Under the pieces are notes generated by a model. The model was not told the DNA's origin, searched no databases, and was given only the letters and a program-made list of their open reading frames with translations. 64,000 nucleotides of DNA from Tetraselmis striata. Taxonomy: Eukaryota > Chlorophyta > Chlorodendrophyceae > Chlorodendrales > Chlorodendraceae. Positions 42,891 to 55,882 of this stretch are shown here, piece by piece; position 1 is the first letter of the stretch; every line of letters begins with the position of its first letter. The DNA is taken from contig VCJN01001247.1 of NCBI GenBank assembly GCA_006384855.1, positions 1 to 64,000 of the forward strand, in the 5' to 3' direction. Position numbers and translations under genes: made by a program.

Positions 42891-45797
42891 GTGCCCGCCT
42901 TTCCCGCTCCAGACCCCCTTGGGGATCCTACCGCAAGACCCCAAGCGGGCGAGATGGAGGCAGCATCGGCGGACCGCGGCCGAGGCCGGCGGACCGCCAC
43001 AGCCGGCGTGGTGGGGCGATCAGCGCCGCGACCCGCTGGATATTTTCAGCGATGGCGGCAGGTGGAGCCAAGACGCACGACGACCGAAGATTGCGCGGTG
43101 CCGGTGCATTGCCAATGTACATAAAAACCTTCTCGGGGGTGGGGCGAGTACTGCATTCGTAATCCCCGTACGTATTAGCGGTAGTCGCTCGTATTGGCGA
43201 CTACCGGTAGTTATCCGAAAGTAACATAGCTACTGATCACGTGATGGAAGGAGGAGGGGCTTTAAAACGAAAGAGGATGGCCGGAAGCCTGAGCTGTAAT
43301 TACGCTATATGTGTTCCCTATTATGGTTAGAGATGACAGGTCCTAAGAGCAACTCAGTATGGGTGATGGAGAGCAGCATGCTAGCACGTTGTAATCAATT
43401 TCAATTTCAATTTCAATTGCTAATAAGGACCACCGCGAGGGAGAGCCAATCGAACAAGAGCGTGGCGGCGCGGGTAGGAAGCGTATTCGGGCTGATGTAG
43501 TCCTTGATTACCGAAGAATTGCGGGTCTAACCGCCCCAACGACGGATTTTGTCCGGGGGCACGCCCTCTGCGTTTGCACCCGACGCTGCGCGCCCTTTCG
43601 TAGGGGGGGGGGGGGGGGGTGCCCGCCTTTCCCGCTCCAGACCCCCTTGGGGATCCTACCGCAAGACCTCAAGCGGGCGAGATGGAGGCAGCATCGGCGG
43701 ACCGCGGCCGAGGCCGGCGGACCGCCACAGCCGGCGTGGTGGGGCGATCAGCGCCGCGACCCGCTGGATATTTTCAGCGATGGCGGCAGGTGGAGCCAAG
43801 ACGCACGACGACCGAAGATTGCGCGGTGCCGGTGCATTGCCAATGTACATAAAAACCTTCTCGGGGGTGGGGCGAGTACTGCATTCGTAATCCCCGTACG
43901 TATTAGCGGTAGTCGCTCGTATTGGCGACTACCGGTAGTTATCCGAAAGTAACATAGCTACTGATCACGTGATGGAAGGAGGAGGGGCTTTAAAACGAAA
44001 GAGGATGGCCGGAAGCCTGAGCTGTAATTACGCTATATGTGTTCCCTATTATGGTTAGAGATGACAGGTCCTAAGAGCAACTCAGTATGGGTGATGGAGA
44101 GCAGCATGCTAGCACGTTGTAATCAATTTCAATTTCAATTTCAATTGCTAAGGACCACCGCGAGGGAGAGCCAATCGAACAAGAGCGTGGCGGCGCGAGT
44201 AGGAAGCGTATTCGGGCTGATGTAGTCCTTGATTACCGAAGAATTGCGGGTCTAACCGCCCCAACGACGGATTTTGTCCGGGGGCACGCCCTCTGCGTTT
44301 GCACCCGACGCTGCGCGCCCTTTCGTAGGGGGGGGGGGGGGGGGTGCCCGCCTTTCCCGCTCCAGACCCCCTTGGGGATCCTACCGCAAGACCTCAAGCG
44401 GGCGAGATGGAGGCAGCATCGGCGGACCGCGGCCGAGGCCGGCGGACCGCCACAGCCGGCGTGGTGGGGCGATCAGCGCCGCGACCCGCTGGATATTTTC
44501 AGCGATGGCGGCAGGTGGAGCCAAGACGCACGACGACCGAAGATTGCGCGGTGCCGGTGCATTGCCAATGTACATAAAAACCTTCTCGGGGGTGGGGCGA
44601 GTACTGCATTCGTAATCCCCGTACGTATTAGCGGTAGTCGCTCGTATTGGCGACTACCGGTAGTTATCCGAAAGTAACATAGCTACTGATCACGTGATGG
44701 AAGGAGGAGGGGCTTTAAAACGAAAGAGGATGGCCGGAAGCCTGAGCTGTAATTACGCTATATGTGTTCCCTATTATGGTTAGAGATGACAGGTCCTAAG
44801 AGCAACTCAGTATGGGTGATGGAGAGCAGCATGCTAGCACGTTGTAATCAATTTCAATTTCAATTTCAATTGCTAATAAGGACCACCGCGAGGGAGAGCC
44901 AATCGAACAAGAGCGTGGCGGCGCGAGTAGGAAGCGTATTCGGGCTGATGTAGTCCTTGATTACCGAAGAATTGCGGGTCTAACCGCCCCAACGACGGAT
45001 TTTGTCCGGGGGCACGCCCTCTGCGTTTGCACCCGACGCTGCGCGCCCTTTCGTAGGGGGGGGGGGGGGGGGGTGCCCGCCTTTCCCGCTCCAGACCCCC
45101 TTGGGGATCCTACCGCAAGACCTCAAGCGGGCGAGATGGAGGCAGCATCGGCGGACCGCGGCCGAGGCCGGCGGACCGCCACAGCCGGCGTGGTGGGGCG
45201 ATCAGCGCCGCGACCCGCTGGATATTTTCAGCGATGGCGGCAGGTGGAGCCAAGACGCACGACGACCGAAGATTGCGCGGTGCCGGTGCATTGCCAATGT
45301 ACATAAAAACCTTCTCGGGGGTGGGGCGAGTACTGCCTTAGTAATCCCCGTACGTATTAGCGGTAGTCGCTCGTATTGGCGACTACCGGTAGTTATCCGA
45401 AAGTAACATAGCTACTGATCACGTGATGGAAGGAGGAGGGGCTTTAAAACGAAAGAGGATGGCCGGAAGCCTGAGCTGTAATTACGCTATATGTGTTCCC
45501 TATTATGGTTAGAGATGACAGGTCCTAAGAGCAACTCAGTATGGGTGATGGAGAGCAGCATGCTAGCACGTTGTAATCAATTTCAATTTCAATTTCAATT
45601 GCTAAGGACCACCGCGAGGGAGAGCCAATCGAACAAGAGCGTGGCGGCGCGGGTAGGAAGCGTATTCGGGCTGATGTAGTCCTTGATTACCGAAGAATTG
45701 CGGGTCTAACCGCCCCAGCGACGGATTTTGTCCGGGGGCACGCCCTCTGCGTTTGCACCCGACGCTGCGCGCCCTTTCGTAGGGGGGGGGGGGGGGG
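42891..45797. repeat. Tandem array of four 725-729-bp units, each ending in a G run
   Basis: Units begin with gtgcccgcctttcccgctcc at 42891, 43619, 44344 and 45073, with periods of 728, 725 and 729 bp. The last ends at a G run (to about 45797). Length differences come from the G runs and from an optional taa in gctaa(taa)ggacc. Each unit contains a perfect 9-bp hairpin (ggtagtcgc / gcgactacc, 43180-43205 in unit 1) and the (caattt)n phrase. It also carries repeat B, homologous to 49305-49480. Open frames in the units are not persuasive as genes. Confidence 0.93.
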
Positions 45798-45799
45798 TC

Positions 45800-48285
45800 G
45801 ATTGACGCGGCCAACGGCCCGCTTGAGCTAGTCGCCGAGGGTAACGGCGTCGTTCCACGTGAGGAGCGGGGTAGCATCGTCGCCAGGGAGCGCCCGAAAT
45901 CGGTCGGGTAGCTTGGCGGAGGGGGACGCCCCGAATGCTGTGTCACGGTAGATGACCAAGCGGCGCATGAGGGCTTTTGAAGCGGGCACGGAGGTAGTAT
46001 AGATTTGATGTAGGGGTTTTAACACGTCTCGACGTTTGCGATGTCCCGCCTTCTTGCTGTTGACGAAGAGGGTGACGTTGTGGGCGTCCGTTCGACGGCC
46101 ATGTCGCGGATCGGTAGGAGACGCTAGACTCACCACGGGGGTAAAACACGAACAACGATCACACAGCCGCGCCGTCGCGAACGATGTTGTCGTAGTCGGT
46201 GGTATTATACGTAGGAAGGGCAGCAAGTCGTCGAGGGTGTCGTTGATGATGTCGCACGGCAGGAGAACGCGCCGAAGCTCCTCGCGGGTTGTGAGCTGGC
46301 GGAATTGGAGTGCGCGCTTCATGTCGATGATGGCCGGACCGGTATCCGGGGCGTCATCACGACCGGTGTGACGCAGGAAGGTATTGATGGCATGGGTAGG
46401 GCAGCAGGGGGTTGGCTCCGATGGTGCATCGCTCCGCGATCCGGGGGAGGTAGCGGACGCACGTCGCATCGGTGTAGTCCAGAGGGGAGATGCCTTTCTC
46501 GTCGATGCACAACTCAGCAAAGAGGCGGATCTAGCTCTCGTAGTTGGAAAAGGTGCTGGCCGTGAGCGATGTAGTCAAGAGGTCGAGCACCTTGGCGCCA
46601 CGGTCGTCCGTGCCATGCGTACGGAGCTTCGATTCTGCCTCGCATGAGCTCGCTTCATGGGGCCTTCGCCTCGGCATATGCGACGAAGTACGTAAGTGTC
46701 TTCGTGGAGCGACGGACGCGTCGAAACGCGCCGTACGCTGCCGCAAGGGCTCGATAATGGCGACGGCCGGGTGGTGATGATGGGGCCAAGTGTAGCACGA
46801 AGGTGATGCCAAGAAAGTAGGGTGTTGTAGCCGCTGATCTCGTGACGGGCATCGCGCGAGTATCGCCCGCCGGGCCGCCCACGAGAGGGCGCCGTGCGAG
46901 CGGCGGGTGAACAGTGTTAGCGCGGCAAATCGGAATGGGCCCGCCAGAAAAGGGGAGTCGGTGTGGACTCGTGATGTGGAAGGACAGATTGAAGCCGGAG
47001 GGGCTGACTCATGCGAGGGTAGGAGAATAGCGACCCGGACATGTGGGTATGTGGTAAGGGAGTCCCGCTCATGCCACGACTCCAGTGCAACGTTGCTTCG
47101 AAGGCGCGCCCGGAGACTTATTTGCCTTGTTCTTAATAAAGTCTTTGGTGATGTCCTTGGAGAAAGTGATCCGTGGCGCCGCCGCCTCGCGCGCCGGGCG
47201 CGCGGTCTTGAAGTTATCGCGGTTGCTGCCGCTGCCGTCCCGGTAGTAGTCGCGGTCGTTGCGCCGATTTCCACTGCCGAAGCGTTGGCGGGCTAATTTC
47301 TTCGCTCGCAGCGCTTGCGATGTTCGCGTCGTAGATGACGCGAGTCTTGTAGAGCTCCTGCAGCTCGGTGAACCCGGGCGACCCCGGCTTACGGAGGAGT
47401 ACGGTGGAAACGCTCACGCACGACATCGAGGGCACGAAGGTGTCGCCGTTATTGGCCTTCTCAGTGTCCAAGTGCTTGCGAAAGTAGGCTAAGCGGAATT
47501 GATGAGTGACTGTCGTCGACGGCCTCCACGCACGATGTGGACGACAGCCTCGAGCCGCTGTCCGATCGAAAGTTGGCGTAATCCCGTCGGTGACGCATGC
47601 CGCAGCTGGCAATGCGCAGCTCGACGGCCAAGCTGGCGATGAAGGCGCCGGAGCACGCGGCGTGGAAGTACCCGTCCGCTACCGGCTGAAGACGAGGGTT
47701 ACCAAGCATGTACTCGAGCACGCGGTCGAGGGCGATGGGGAAAAGCTCCGGGCGTCGCAAGCTCTCGGGGGGCATCCCGTTCTCGAAACCGGGCCGAGCA
47801 GTACCGGGGATCGTTTTCCAATCAAGGTAGTGGGGCTCGCTCGAGGAAGCGAAGGTATCTGGTCCTAACCACCGGCGCGGGGCTCATTCCTGCCCGGAAT
47901 GGCGTTCTCTTCGCCGGCGGCGGCAGCCGGCGGCATAAGAGTCGCTTGGGTAGCAAAGAACCAAGAGATGCTCCTGCGTCACCCTCGCGCGTCTTCCGCC
48001 TCACGACGCCCCGCCTCGATGCGCTGTTTAGCATTGGCCGACGTCTCGACGCCCTCGACAGCCGCTGAATTGCCGGCGTCGACCGTCTTGGGGTCGGTGG
48101 GTGAGCCGTTGCTAGACGTGTCGAAGGGGTTGTCCCTGAGAGAGCTGCGGGGAGAAGAGCTTGAGCTGGTAATGTAGTAGCGGCGAGAGCGGAAGAGTGG
48201 AAGGTTTCGCACCGTTTTCGAGGGCAGGAGCACTCGTTCTGCACGGTCCGAAATCGCGAGTTAGTGTGGTTCGGGCAGGAGGCCA
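45800..48285 (-). mobile_element. Tyrosine-recombinase element remnant (DIRS- or Crypton-like), broken
   Basis: Fossil mobile element. Minus-strand peptides such as LLTTSLTASTFSNYES and AINTFLRHTGRDDAP, then GPAIIDMKRALQFRQ, are typical of the DNA-binding half of tyrosine recombinases found in algal mobile elements. A basic, charged region lies upstream (47150-47290). The copy is broken in several places. No reverse transcriptase was recognised, so DIRS and Crypton origins cannot be told apart. It lies between two copies of repeats A and B, which could be its terminal repeats. Confidence 0.5.
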
Positions 48286-48575
48286 GCATAAAACTAAGAG
48301 ATCGGCCCCATCTAGCGGACGATGATGGTTTTATAAGATTCGACGGGTACTAGGGTGACCGATTCTTTCTCCCGAGGGTGGCACACAAAGTGCTGCCGTA
48401 ATGCGGCATTTAATGCCAAAGCATCAAGACTGCCCGTGCGTGCGTGCATTGCTTTGTGGTTGTCACGCCAAAATGGCGTGGCGCAGAGGACGTGGGCAAC
48501 CGATGTCGCCACCCGCATACCCTCGGTTTTGGGGAGAGAAAGGAAACCCCAAGAACACAACTCTAAACAAAACAC
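48286..48575. repeat. Repeat A, copy 2
   Basis: Diverged second copy of 41640-41905, same orientation, including an extra aatgcggcatttaatgcc segment. Confidence 0.65.
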
Positions 48576-49304
48576 TTCCTTCCGATCGATCATACGAGGA
48601 ACCGCGATCACTAAATACTCGAATTCGCACTAGATGGAACGCGCGACGGGACAGCCCACCGCCCCCCCGCATTTGTTATGAACGGCCGAATCCAACCACA
48701 AATCGGGCGCGACCACCATGCATAGCACCTTTTCCCCGCGCTTATGGAATCTATGGTAGGTAGCTGGCAGAGGTTCGCCGGCGTTAGGGGCAACGTGGTG
48801 CGGTTGTGCAAGTGGGATACGGGAGAGGATGTCACACCAGTTACCCCCCCCCCCCCCCCGGCGCCATCGGCCACCCCAACGACACCCCAACACACAGGAG
48901 GATTAGTTGGTTGAGGGGGGGGGGGGTTAATGTTTTTGCACACGGAAACGACATCATGACGAGGGCGTTGTTATACCACGCGCAATCGCGCGCATTACCT
49001 TAGAATTATACCTAGGCACGTCGTTGTTTATTACCCCGTTCGCCTATACTCCAGGGCTCAGCGCTCTAATCTAACCCAGTCATGCCGACTGTAGTAGTAC
49101 CGCGCAAGTGCTGGAACTTGATTCGAAATTCAAACGACGCTCACTCCCACCACCTCCGCTTTTGCACGTTTGCCCGAGGACCCTTGGTAAACAATACCCG
49201 CACATCATCCCCGGCATACACTACCTACTGACACCCGATACACATCGTCGCGACATTTATTGTAAGGATGGACGGTTCGGACTCGCGGCGCCTCGCGCAT
49301 AAGG
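48576..49304. other. Spacer between repeat A and repeat B, no gene seen
   Basis: Contains a C run (about 48845-48859) and a G run (about 48915-48927). No coding signal is recognised. Confidence 0.35.
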
Positions 49305-49480
49305 CCGTTGGAAGGAGGAGGGGCTAGGACACACAGGAGGACGGCCGGTAACTGGAGCTGAAACTACACTTATTGTTCCCTACCATGGTTCGAGATAGCA
49401 TGCCCTAAGAACAACTCAGTCTGAGCCAGTGGCCGCAGCAGACTATATCAATTGTAACCGATTTCAGTTTCAATTTCGGG
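49305..49480. repeat. Repeat B, lone copy
   Basis: Matches part of each 725-bp unit (43238-43450 in the first): ggaaggaggaggggct, gttccctaccatggttcgag, cctaagaacaactcag, and a shorter caatttc run. Order A then B is the same on both sides of the recombinase remnant. Confidence 0.6.
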
Positions 49481-50775
49481 GGGAAGGTTTCTCTAGTCGT
49501 GCAAGCAGCCGCCCCCGGCCAACCACTTCAAGGTATGGAACGGCCGTCTCCCCTGCTCCCCGGCTCCGCAACTCATCAACCCCCATTAAGACTGTGCCGA
49601 ATCGTCGCCCGTTATTTCGCTAGGGCTTGGGAATTCCACGCACGTGCGAGGCGTTGGTCGTTGTTCATGGTAGGGGATGTCGAGGCGGATGCGATATGTA
49701 TTTTGAGGGAAGTAGCCAAATGTGCCACTACACCGTGTCCCCTTCTCGTCCAGAGGGTCCCCTCCCTAAAGAGTGTCAAGCAAACAGTATTCCAAAATGA
49801 ATAGCAACGCCGCCACGTTTCTTGCAGACCGAAATGACACAAGCGAGGACGGCATGCAGCATGAGACGGACACTCGATCTCCCCGACGTCCAGCAGGCGG
49901 TCGCCCTCGCCACGCAGGACAAGGCGGTCCCATGCGGTGACCGGTGCGAAGCGCATTCGATACGTGAATGACGTTTTCGAAAGCGTTGGATACAGGTTGC
50001 ACGACGCGCACCGCGGCGCGCGGAGATAGACAAGTTCGTGGATGTTTTATTCGACCCAACTACCCAACGCACGGAAAGCTTTGTGTCTAGTTAACAAGTG
50101 GTTGGAGGGGTATGGAGCGGTGTCGACCCCCGAAGATTGGATTCCCGTGCTGTACTAGCATCACCAACGGCTGGAAATGTTGCTTAAGCACGCGACGGGC
50201 GATACGCCGTCCCACAAGTTACATCTCGGGTACCTCACGCATGTGTCTGACTAGCGGTGTGTCGTACGCCTCGTGGCCCCCGGATCTCGCTCTTGTGTTG
50301 CCCACGTCCGAGACTCCATACGCGGAGTTGAAGTGGATGTTTGAGTGGGCGCTGCGTCACCTAGTGAAGGTAGACCCGCGTCTCACGGTGCACCCCCTCG
50401 CCACGACTAAGATGCCTCGGTGCGCTCGACCGCAATGATGCAAGAGGGCCGGACTTTTCGGAAAATGGATGGAGAATGGCCAACCGCTTGAGTGGTGCAA
50501 GCAAGGCATCGTCCGCGATGGTACGCCGCTATTTCGTCGTCCGGAATCCCTCGGTGTCGTGCCCCCGCTGACCCGCCGTATCGGGTACAATCATGGTAGC
50601 TCCCTCTGGGAGGTAGTTTCTAGCGACAGTCCATTAATATTGATGATGGAACTTCGGCAATTCGAATGGAATATAATAATGGAGTAGAGTAGTTAGAATA
50701 TAAAAAAATTGAATACGGATCGAATCTTGCGTTTAGTACATTGTATATCTACGGTTAGTACACGATATAACGACG
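49481..50775. other. Decayed coding-like sequence, unidentified
   Basis: Short plus-strand peptides (KWLEGYGAVSTPEDWIPVLY near 50100; RLEMLLKHATGD near 50170) look like remnants of protein-coding DNA with several stops. It may belong to the neighbouring fossil element, but no family is recognised. Confidence 0.3.
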
Positions 50776-51038
50776 GTAAAAGTAAAGTATTAAAGTTCGC
50801 CCCGGGACATCGCGGCCGAAGCCGCCCCAGCACTTGACCTCGTGCGCCACTGCAGTCGTAGGTCTGGCATAGCCCGTAGACCATTGCCTCATTCGAACCC
50901 TGAAGGGCTAATGCATCAACCGGGTAAACCCGGGACACGCCGGGCCGATATTGCCGAAATACATCGGCCAGGAATCGATCCGGGTCTCTCGCATACGAGA
51001 TGACCGCCGCTCTACCGAGTAGCGGCGGACAAGGGACA
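50776..51038 (-). mobile_element. tRNA-derived SINE, copy 3 (most complete)
   Basis: On the minus strand it begins near 51038 and runs through gccgctactcggtagagcgg (A-box region, about 51026-51007), tctcgtatgcgaga and a B box GGATCGATTCC (plus 50971-50981). The same body as 4000-4244 follows, ending cccggggcgaactttaatac then tttacttttac at 50776. Internal polymerase III promoter boxes are recognisable, which supports a tRNA origin. Confidence 0.7.
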
Positions 51039-52714
51039 TAAGGACGGTACAGGTACTGTGTACGGACATTATAACTGAAGTTGGTAAACATTTCCGATGG
51101 GGATGAGGACATTGTACGCCGCAGGATTTACAGGGCCCATATTTTATTCTGCGGCTCATGTAATTATATTCTGCGGCACGCGGACACGCGGGTGTGTCCA
51201 TCCACTGCATTATTCTCGGCACCGATACGTGACCACTGCACGCGCGGTTCCATAACCACGCCTGCATGCCCGCGCGCCGCCATGGCGCCACCCCGTCGCC
51301 CGCCGCCATTGCCATTACCGCTGCCATCCCCACAGACGATGCAGCGCTTCCGCGCTGCTCGTAGCGGAACCGAAACTCTCTGCCTACACGTGTTGGCCGT
51401 TGCAGCTGATGCCGTCGTGGTGACGACGTCGCGCTCGCCACGGGGCTAGTCGCCGCCGCCTGGGGTACCGACAGGACCGCTGCGGCTAGCCTCTTTGGCC
51501 GGCGCGACCTCGGACGCTGGGTCTTCGAGCTCCGCGTCAAGCTCGTCAGTTGCATCCAGCAGACTGGCGAAGCTCTGGCGAGGAGCAGGTGCGTTGGGCA
51601 GCGAGGCGTGCTCCACGGCGGCGGCGAGTTTTAAAATATTCCGACCGGAGCGGCTGGGCGATAGACGGCTGGTCAACGCGCGCGAGGCGCCATATGACCG
51701 CGGGTGTGGGTCGCGATGTCAGCAGTACGCACCGCAACAATCACGTCTCGGCCGACCATGCCACCTAAAGTGGGAGAGACTGCGAGAGAGACGCGAGGGG
51801 TAGCAGGGTTGAGGCAGTGGGGGAGCCGACCTGGTGGGGTTGGCGAGATCACCTGAAATGATGCGGCGCCAAGTGATGCGGCCCGCGGCCGCAGGATTTG
51901 GGTACCAAATCCACGGAGCGGCCGCCGCGCTCCGTGTCCCCGCATCTCAGGATTTGGGGCTTTCAGAGCGAGTTTTGGTGTTAGCAACTTCGCGGCGGGC
52001 GGACACCGGCAGATGAGGATTTTGATCCGGGCGAATTCGGGACAATTCGTGGTCGAAAAACAATATTCAATCTTTACCAACTTCGGTCTTATTCAGCAGG
52101 AACATCACATATTGTCACACGCACTATAGCTGAAATAATTGGCACAAAAGTGCTGGCTCCCTTTAGTGGCATGCATCTGTACAGGCCAACAGAAAAAGGA
52201 CATCTCTATCATACCATGTCTCACCGATCTGTGGATGCTGGCTCCCTCCATTAGCGTGTATTTGGATGGGCCCCCATCACCTTCTGCCATCATTGATGCC
52301 GCAGTTACCTGGCGCAGAACTGCATTTTGAGTTTGTAATCACCCAACAAGTAAAAGAGCAAAGTAGTTGTGTGAGCACAACCATGAAGTACCCGTAGGAC
52401 CTATGTACGCACGTGGGGTCTCATGTAGGATTGAAACTACACAGCTTCGCGCTCAACAGCTGCCCGCGTCCCACTGCTTGGGTAGTGACCACTCTCAGGG
52501 AGCGGTTCCAAAGTTATTAAAATCAGGAAATCCTTGCCTAGCTAGTGACTGGTTGCAGAGCAGAAGCAAAGTCTCCAGCTGCAACCCACCATTGTGCCTG
52601 ATCATGACACCCATAGGTGACACCTCATGTATATTGAAGTAGACGTCCTTTGAGTAAGATATCTGTATGCCTATATTTGTTGGTGGATGGATAATGATGT
52701 AAGAAAGGGAATCA
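51039..52714. other. 3' flank of GRP94; possible small unidentified gene end
   Basis: A minus-strand frame ending at 51447 (about 51676-51447) reads LPNAPAPRQSFASLLDATDE and LDAELEDPASEVAPAKEASR, an acidic low-complexity C-terminus that looks protein-like. I could not connect it to upstream exons or to any family. From 51770 to 52714 nothing is recognised. Confidence 0.25.
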
Positions 52715-55266
52715 CTAAAGCTCATCCTTGACCTCCTGTTCCTCCTCCAGGTCGAGGGCCTCTTCCTCTTCTCTCTCCTTCAGGTCAAGGGTCTCCTCCT
52801 CCTCCTGAGCTTCCTCCTCCTCCTCCTCGGTCTCATCCTCCTCCTCCTGAGCTTCCTCCTCCTCCTCCTCCGCCTCAGCGTTAGGGTCCAGTCCCATCTG
52901 TGACTTGAGCACCCTGTGCACCATGTCTGCAAACGCCTGGGGCTCTGCGACCTGGAACCCACTCTCCAGAAGTGCCGTCTCATACATGAGCTGCGCCATG
53001 TCCTTGGTGGAGTCCTCATCGGGGTCATCCTCCATGCGGGCCTTGAGGGTGGAGATCATGGGGTGGTTGGGGTTGATCTCCAGCGAGCGGCGCCCCTTCA
53101 TGTACGCCTGGCGTTCCGCATCACCCAGAGCCTGGCTCATCACAATGCGCTCCATGTTGGCCGACCAGCCGTACTGGCCGGTGACCACCACGCAGGGTGT
53201 GGATGTCAGGCGGTTGGACACCTTGACAGCCTCCACGCCGCTGCCCAGCACCTCCTTCCACCACTTGGTCAGGGGCTTGTACTCCTCCTTGAGCTCCTTC
53301 TCGCGCTTGCGCTCTTTGCTGTCCTTGTCGCTCATCTTGAGGTTCTCCTTGCTTGCATTCTGGAACTTGAGGTCGTCGTATTCTGTCAGCTGCTGCATCA
53401 TGTACTCGTCCAGAGCATCAGTGAAGTAGATGACCTCGTAGCCCTTCTTCAGCAGCTTCTCCAGGAAGGGGGAGCTCTTGACCTCGTCAAGCGACTGACC
53501 CGCGATGTAGTAGATGCTCTTCTGTCCCTCCTTCATGCCCTCGACGTACTTGTCCAGACTGATAAACTCGTCCCCGCTGCGGCTGGTCTGCACACGCAGG
53601 AGCTTGGCAAGGCGTTGGCGGTTGGCTGTGTCTTCCATGATGCCCAGCTTGATGCTCTTGCCAAACTCCTTCCAGAACTTCTTGTACTTGCCAGCTGCCT
53701 CGGCGTCAGCCTCACCCTCACCCTCCCCATCCTCCTCGTCAGCTTGCTCCTCCGCTGCGGCCAGCTTGCGGATCATGTCCAGCGCCTTGCGCACCAGTTT
53801 CTTCTTGATGGTCTTGAGGCTGCTGTGCTGCTGCAGCATCTCACGGCTCACGTTCAGCGGCAGGGTGTCGCTGTCCACAAGACCCCTCAGGAAGCTAAGG
53901 TAGCGCGGCACCAGATCCTCAAACTCGTCGCTGATGAACACGCGGCGAACATACAACTTGAGAGAGGCGGCCGAAGACCAATAGTTGTCGTACATGCCAG
54001 GCGGTGCGGTCTCCGGAATGAACATCACACTGCGAAACTCCACGTCACCCTCTGCCTTGAAGTGAGTCCAGGACAGCGGCTTGCCGTAGTCGTCCTTGGC
54101 AATGCTCTTGTAGAACTTCTCGTAATCCTCATCCTCGACCTCCGAGGGGCTGCGAAGCCAGATGGCGCTGCTGTCGTTGAGCAGCTCCCACTCATGGACA
54201 GTCTTGGTGATCGTCTTGGTCTTGACAGCGTCCTCCTCCTCCTCCTCATCCTCCACATCTCCCTCCTCATCCTAGTCACAGCATTCCTGTGTCAGCACCT
54301 TTATCCCCTTCACACCTGTCAGCCCCCATCTCTGCAGGCAACCCATCCCCAGCAATGCTTTGACCATCCACTCTCTGGGTGTAACCTCAGCATGAGGCAT
54401 CCTCACCTCGTAGTCCTCGCCCTCCTCATCGCCCTCACCCTCAGCTTCGCCTTCCTCATCTGCCTCGCCCTCATCGTCATCCTCAATCTCCACCTCCTCC
54501 TGCACCTCCTTGCTGGCGTACATGTAGATGGGGAAGTTGATGAACTCGGAGTACTTCTCCACCAGTGCGCGGAGCTTGTCCTCATTGGCGTACTCCTGCG
54601 CCTCGTCCTTTAGGTAGATGTTGATCTGGGTGCCGCGGCCCAGGGGCTCGCTCTCGGTGTCCTCGCTAATGGCAAAGTTGCCGTCTGCCTTGGACTCCCA
54701 GATGTACTGCACGTCGTCATTGTGCTTCGAGATGACCTCGATGTAATCAGCAACAAGGTACACGGAGTAAAAGCCCACACCGAACTGGCCAATGAGGTTC
54801 ATGTCCCCACCCTTCTGCATCTGCTCTAGGAAGGAAGACGTTCCCGATTTGGCGATGGTGCCCAGATTGTTGATCAGATCCTGCTTGGTCATGCCAATGC
54901 CACGGTCGCGCAGCATCAGCACCTTCCGCTCAGTGTCCAAACTGATCTTGATCTCAAGCTTGGCGTCATCGCCCTCACCCAGCTGCTCAGGGTCTGTAAG
55001 GCTCAGGAAGCGAAGCTTGTCCAGCGCGTCACTGGCGTTCGAGATGAGCTCACGCAGGAAGATGTCCTTGTTGGAGTACAGGCTGTTGATGATAATGTCC
55101 ATCAGACGGTTCACCTCGGCCTGGAATTCGAACTTCTGGGCGCCCTCGCGCGGCGTCTTATCCTTGGCTGCGGGGGCCGCCGCGCCCTCGCCCTCATCGC
55201 CCTCGCCGGCCTGGCCTGAAGTCACAACAACACAGCAGTCGCGTCAGTCCGTCGGTCGAAGCGCGC

Positions 55267-55337
<71 letters not shown>

Positions 55338-55882
55338 TGCGAACGGATGTGTGCCATAATCTCCGACCACTGCAGCATCGGCTCTAAATAACGGTGCAAG
55401 CGCTGCCTTCGATTCGGCAGATCTCAGTCGGAAATATGTCGTGGCTGGAGGTAGCGCCGGGGTGTAGCAACGAGCCTGGATAGCGGAGTAGCGGCCCATA
55501 CTTGAAGGGGAACGCTGCCGAAGGTGATGCAGCAGGTGTGAATAATGATAGGCAAGCCCACAGCGCTGAAAAAAGTGGCGGCGATGACGGTAGACACACA
55601 GTTGGACTGCGACGGGAATTTGACGAGTTGCCCAGCGAGTGCGCGTGGCATGCCACGGACACCAGGCAGCCGTGGCAAATTCAGAGGCAAGCTACGGCAG
55701 ATCAGTGCCCTGGCTGCGAACACTTTTGCACGTTTCGCCGATGCAGCTGACAAGGGCAGGCAGTCAGGGGTGTGAGCTGTGGAGGTAGGCCGAGGCGCAC
55801 CTGGGCGCGGCACGGCGGCGAAAGCCAGCAGGGCACAGAGCGCGAAGCTCAGCAGCACCCGGCGGTTGCGCGGCATAGCCAT
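52715..55882 (-). CDS. HSP90B: Endoplasmin / GRP94, ER-resident HSP90, 3 exons
   Basis: ATP-dependent chaperone of the ER lumen that matures secreted and membrane proteins handed over from BiP. Exons 55882-55801, 55215-54407 and 54271-52715 join in phase to 815 aa. The N-terminus [20 protein letters not shown] is a signal peptide. The ATP-binding domain shows [15 protein letters not shown] (about 83-97), [20 protein letters not shown] and [16 protein letters not shown]. An acidic linker ([20 protein letters not shown]) is split by intron 2. The middle domain begins near [14 protein letters not shown] and contains [20 protein letters not shown]. The C-terminal domain has [11 protein letters not shown] and a very acidic tail ending KDEL for ER retrieval. 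Intron 1 holds a (GA)33 microsatellite. The gene is divergent from BiP, which suits shared stress control. A shorter start at Met 3 (55876) is possible. Confidence 0.96.
55268..55333. repeat. (GA)33 microsatellite in GRP94 intron 1
   Basis: Sixty-six bases of uninterrupted GA between 55268 and 55333, about 50 bp upstream of the exon 2 acceptor when read along the gene (CT-rich on the sense strand). It may lengthen the pyrimidine tract and is likely to vary in length between strains. Confidence 0.9.

Noticed and set aside
42891-45797. Repeated ~100-aa frames in each tandem unit (GILPQDLKRARWRQHRR type) as a gene family
   Set aside because: Three overlapping frames are equally open in each unit and none has a recognisable domain. 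Identity between units is at DNA level, including third positions and non-coding parts.
52916-54613. 565-aa open frame on the plus strand
   Set aside because: Antisense shadow of GRP94. It is hydrophobic Leu-rich only because it complements acidic and leucine codons, and the sense strand is an unmistakable HSP90.
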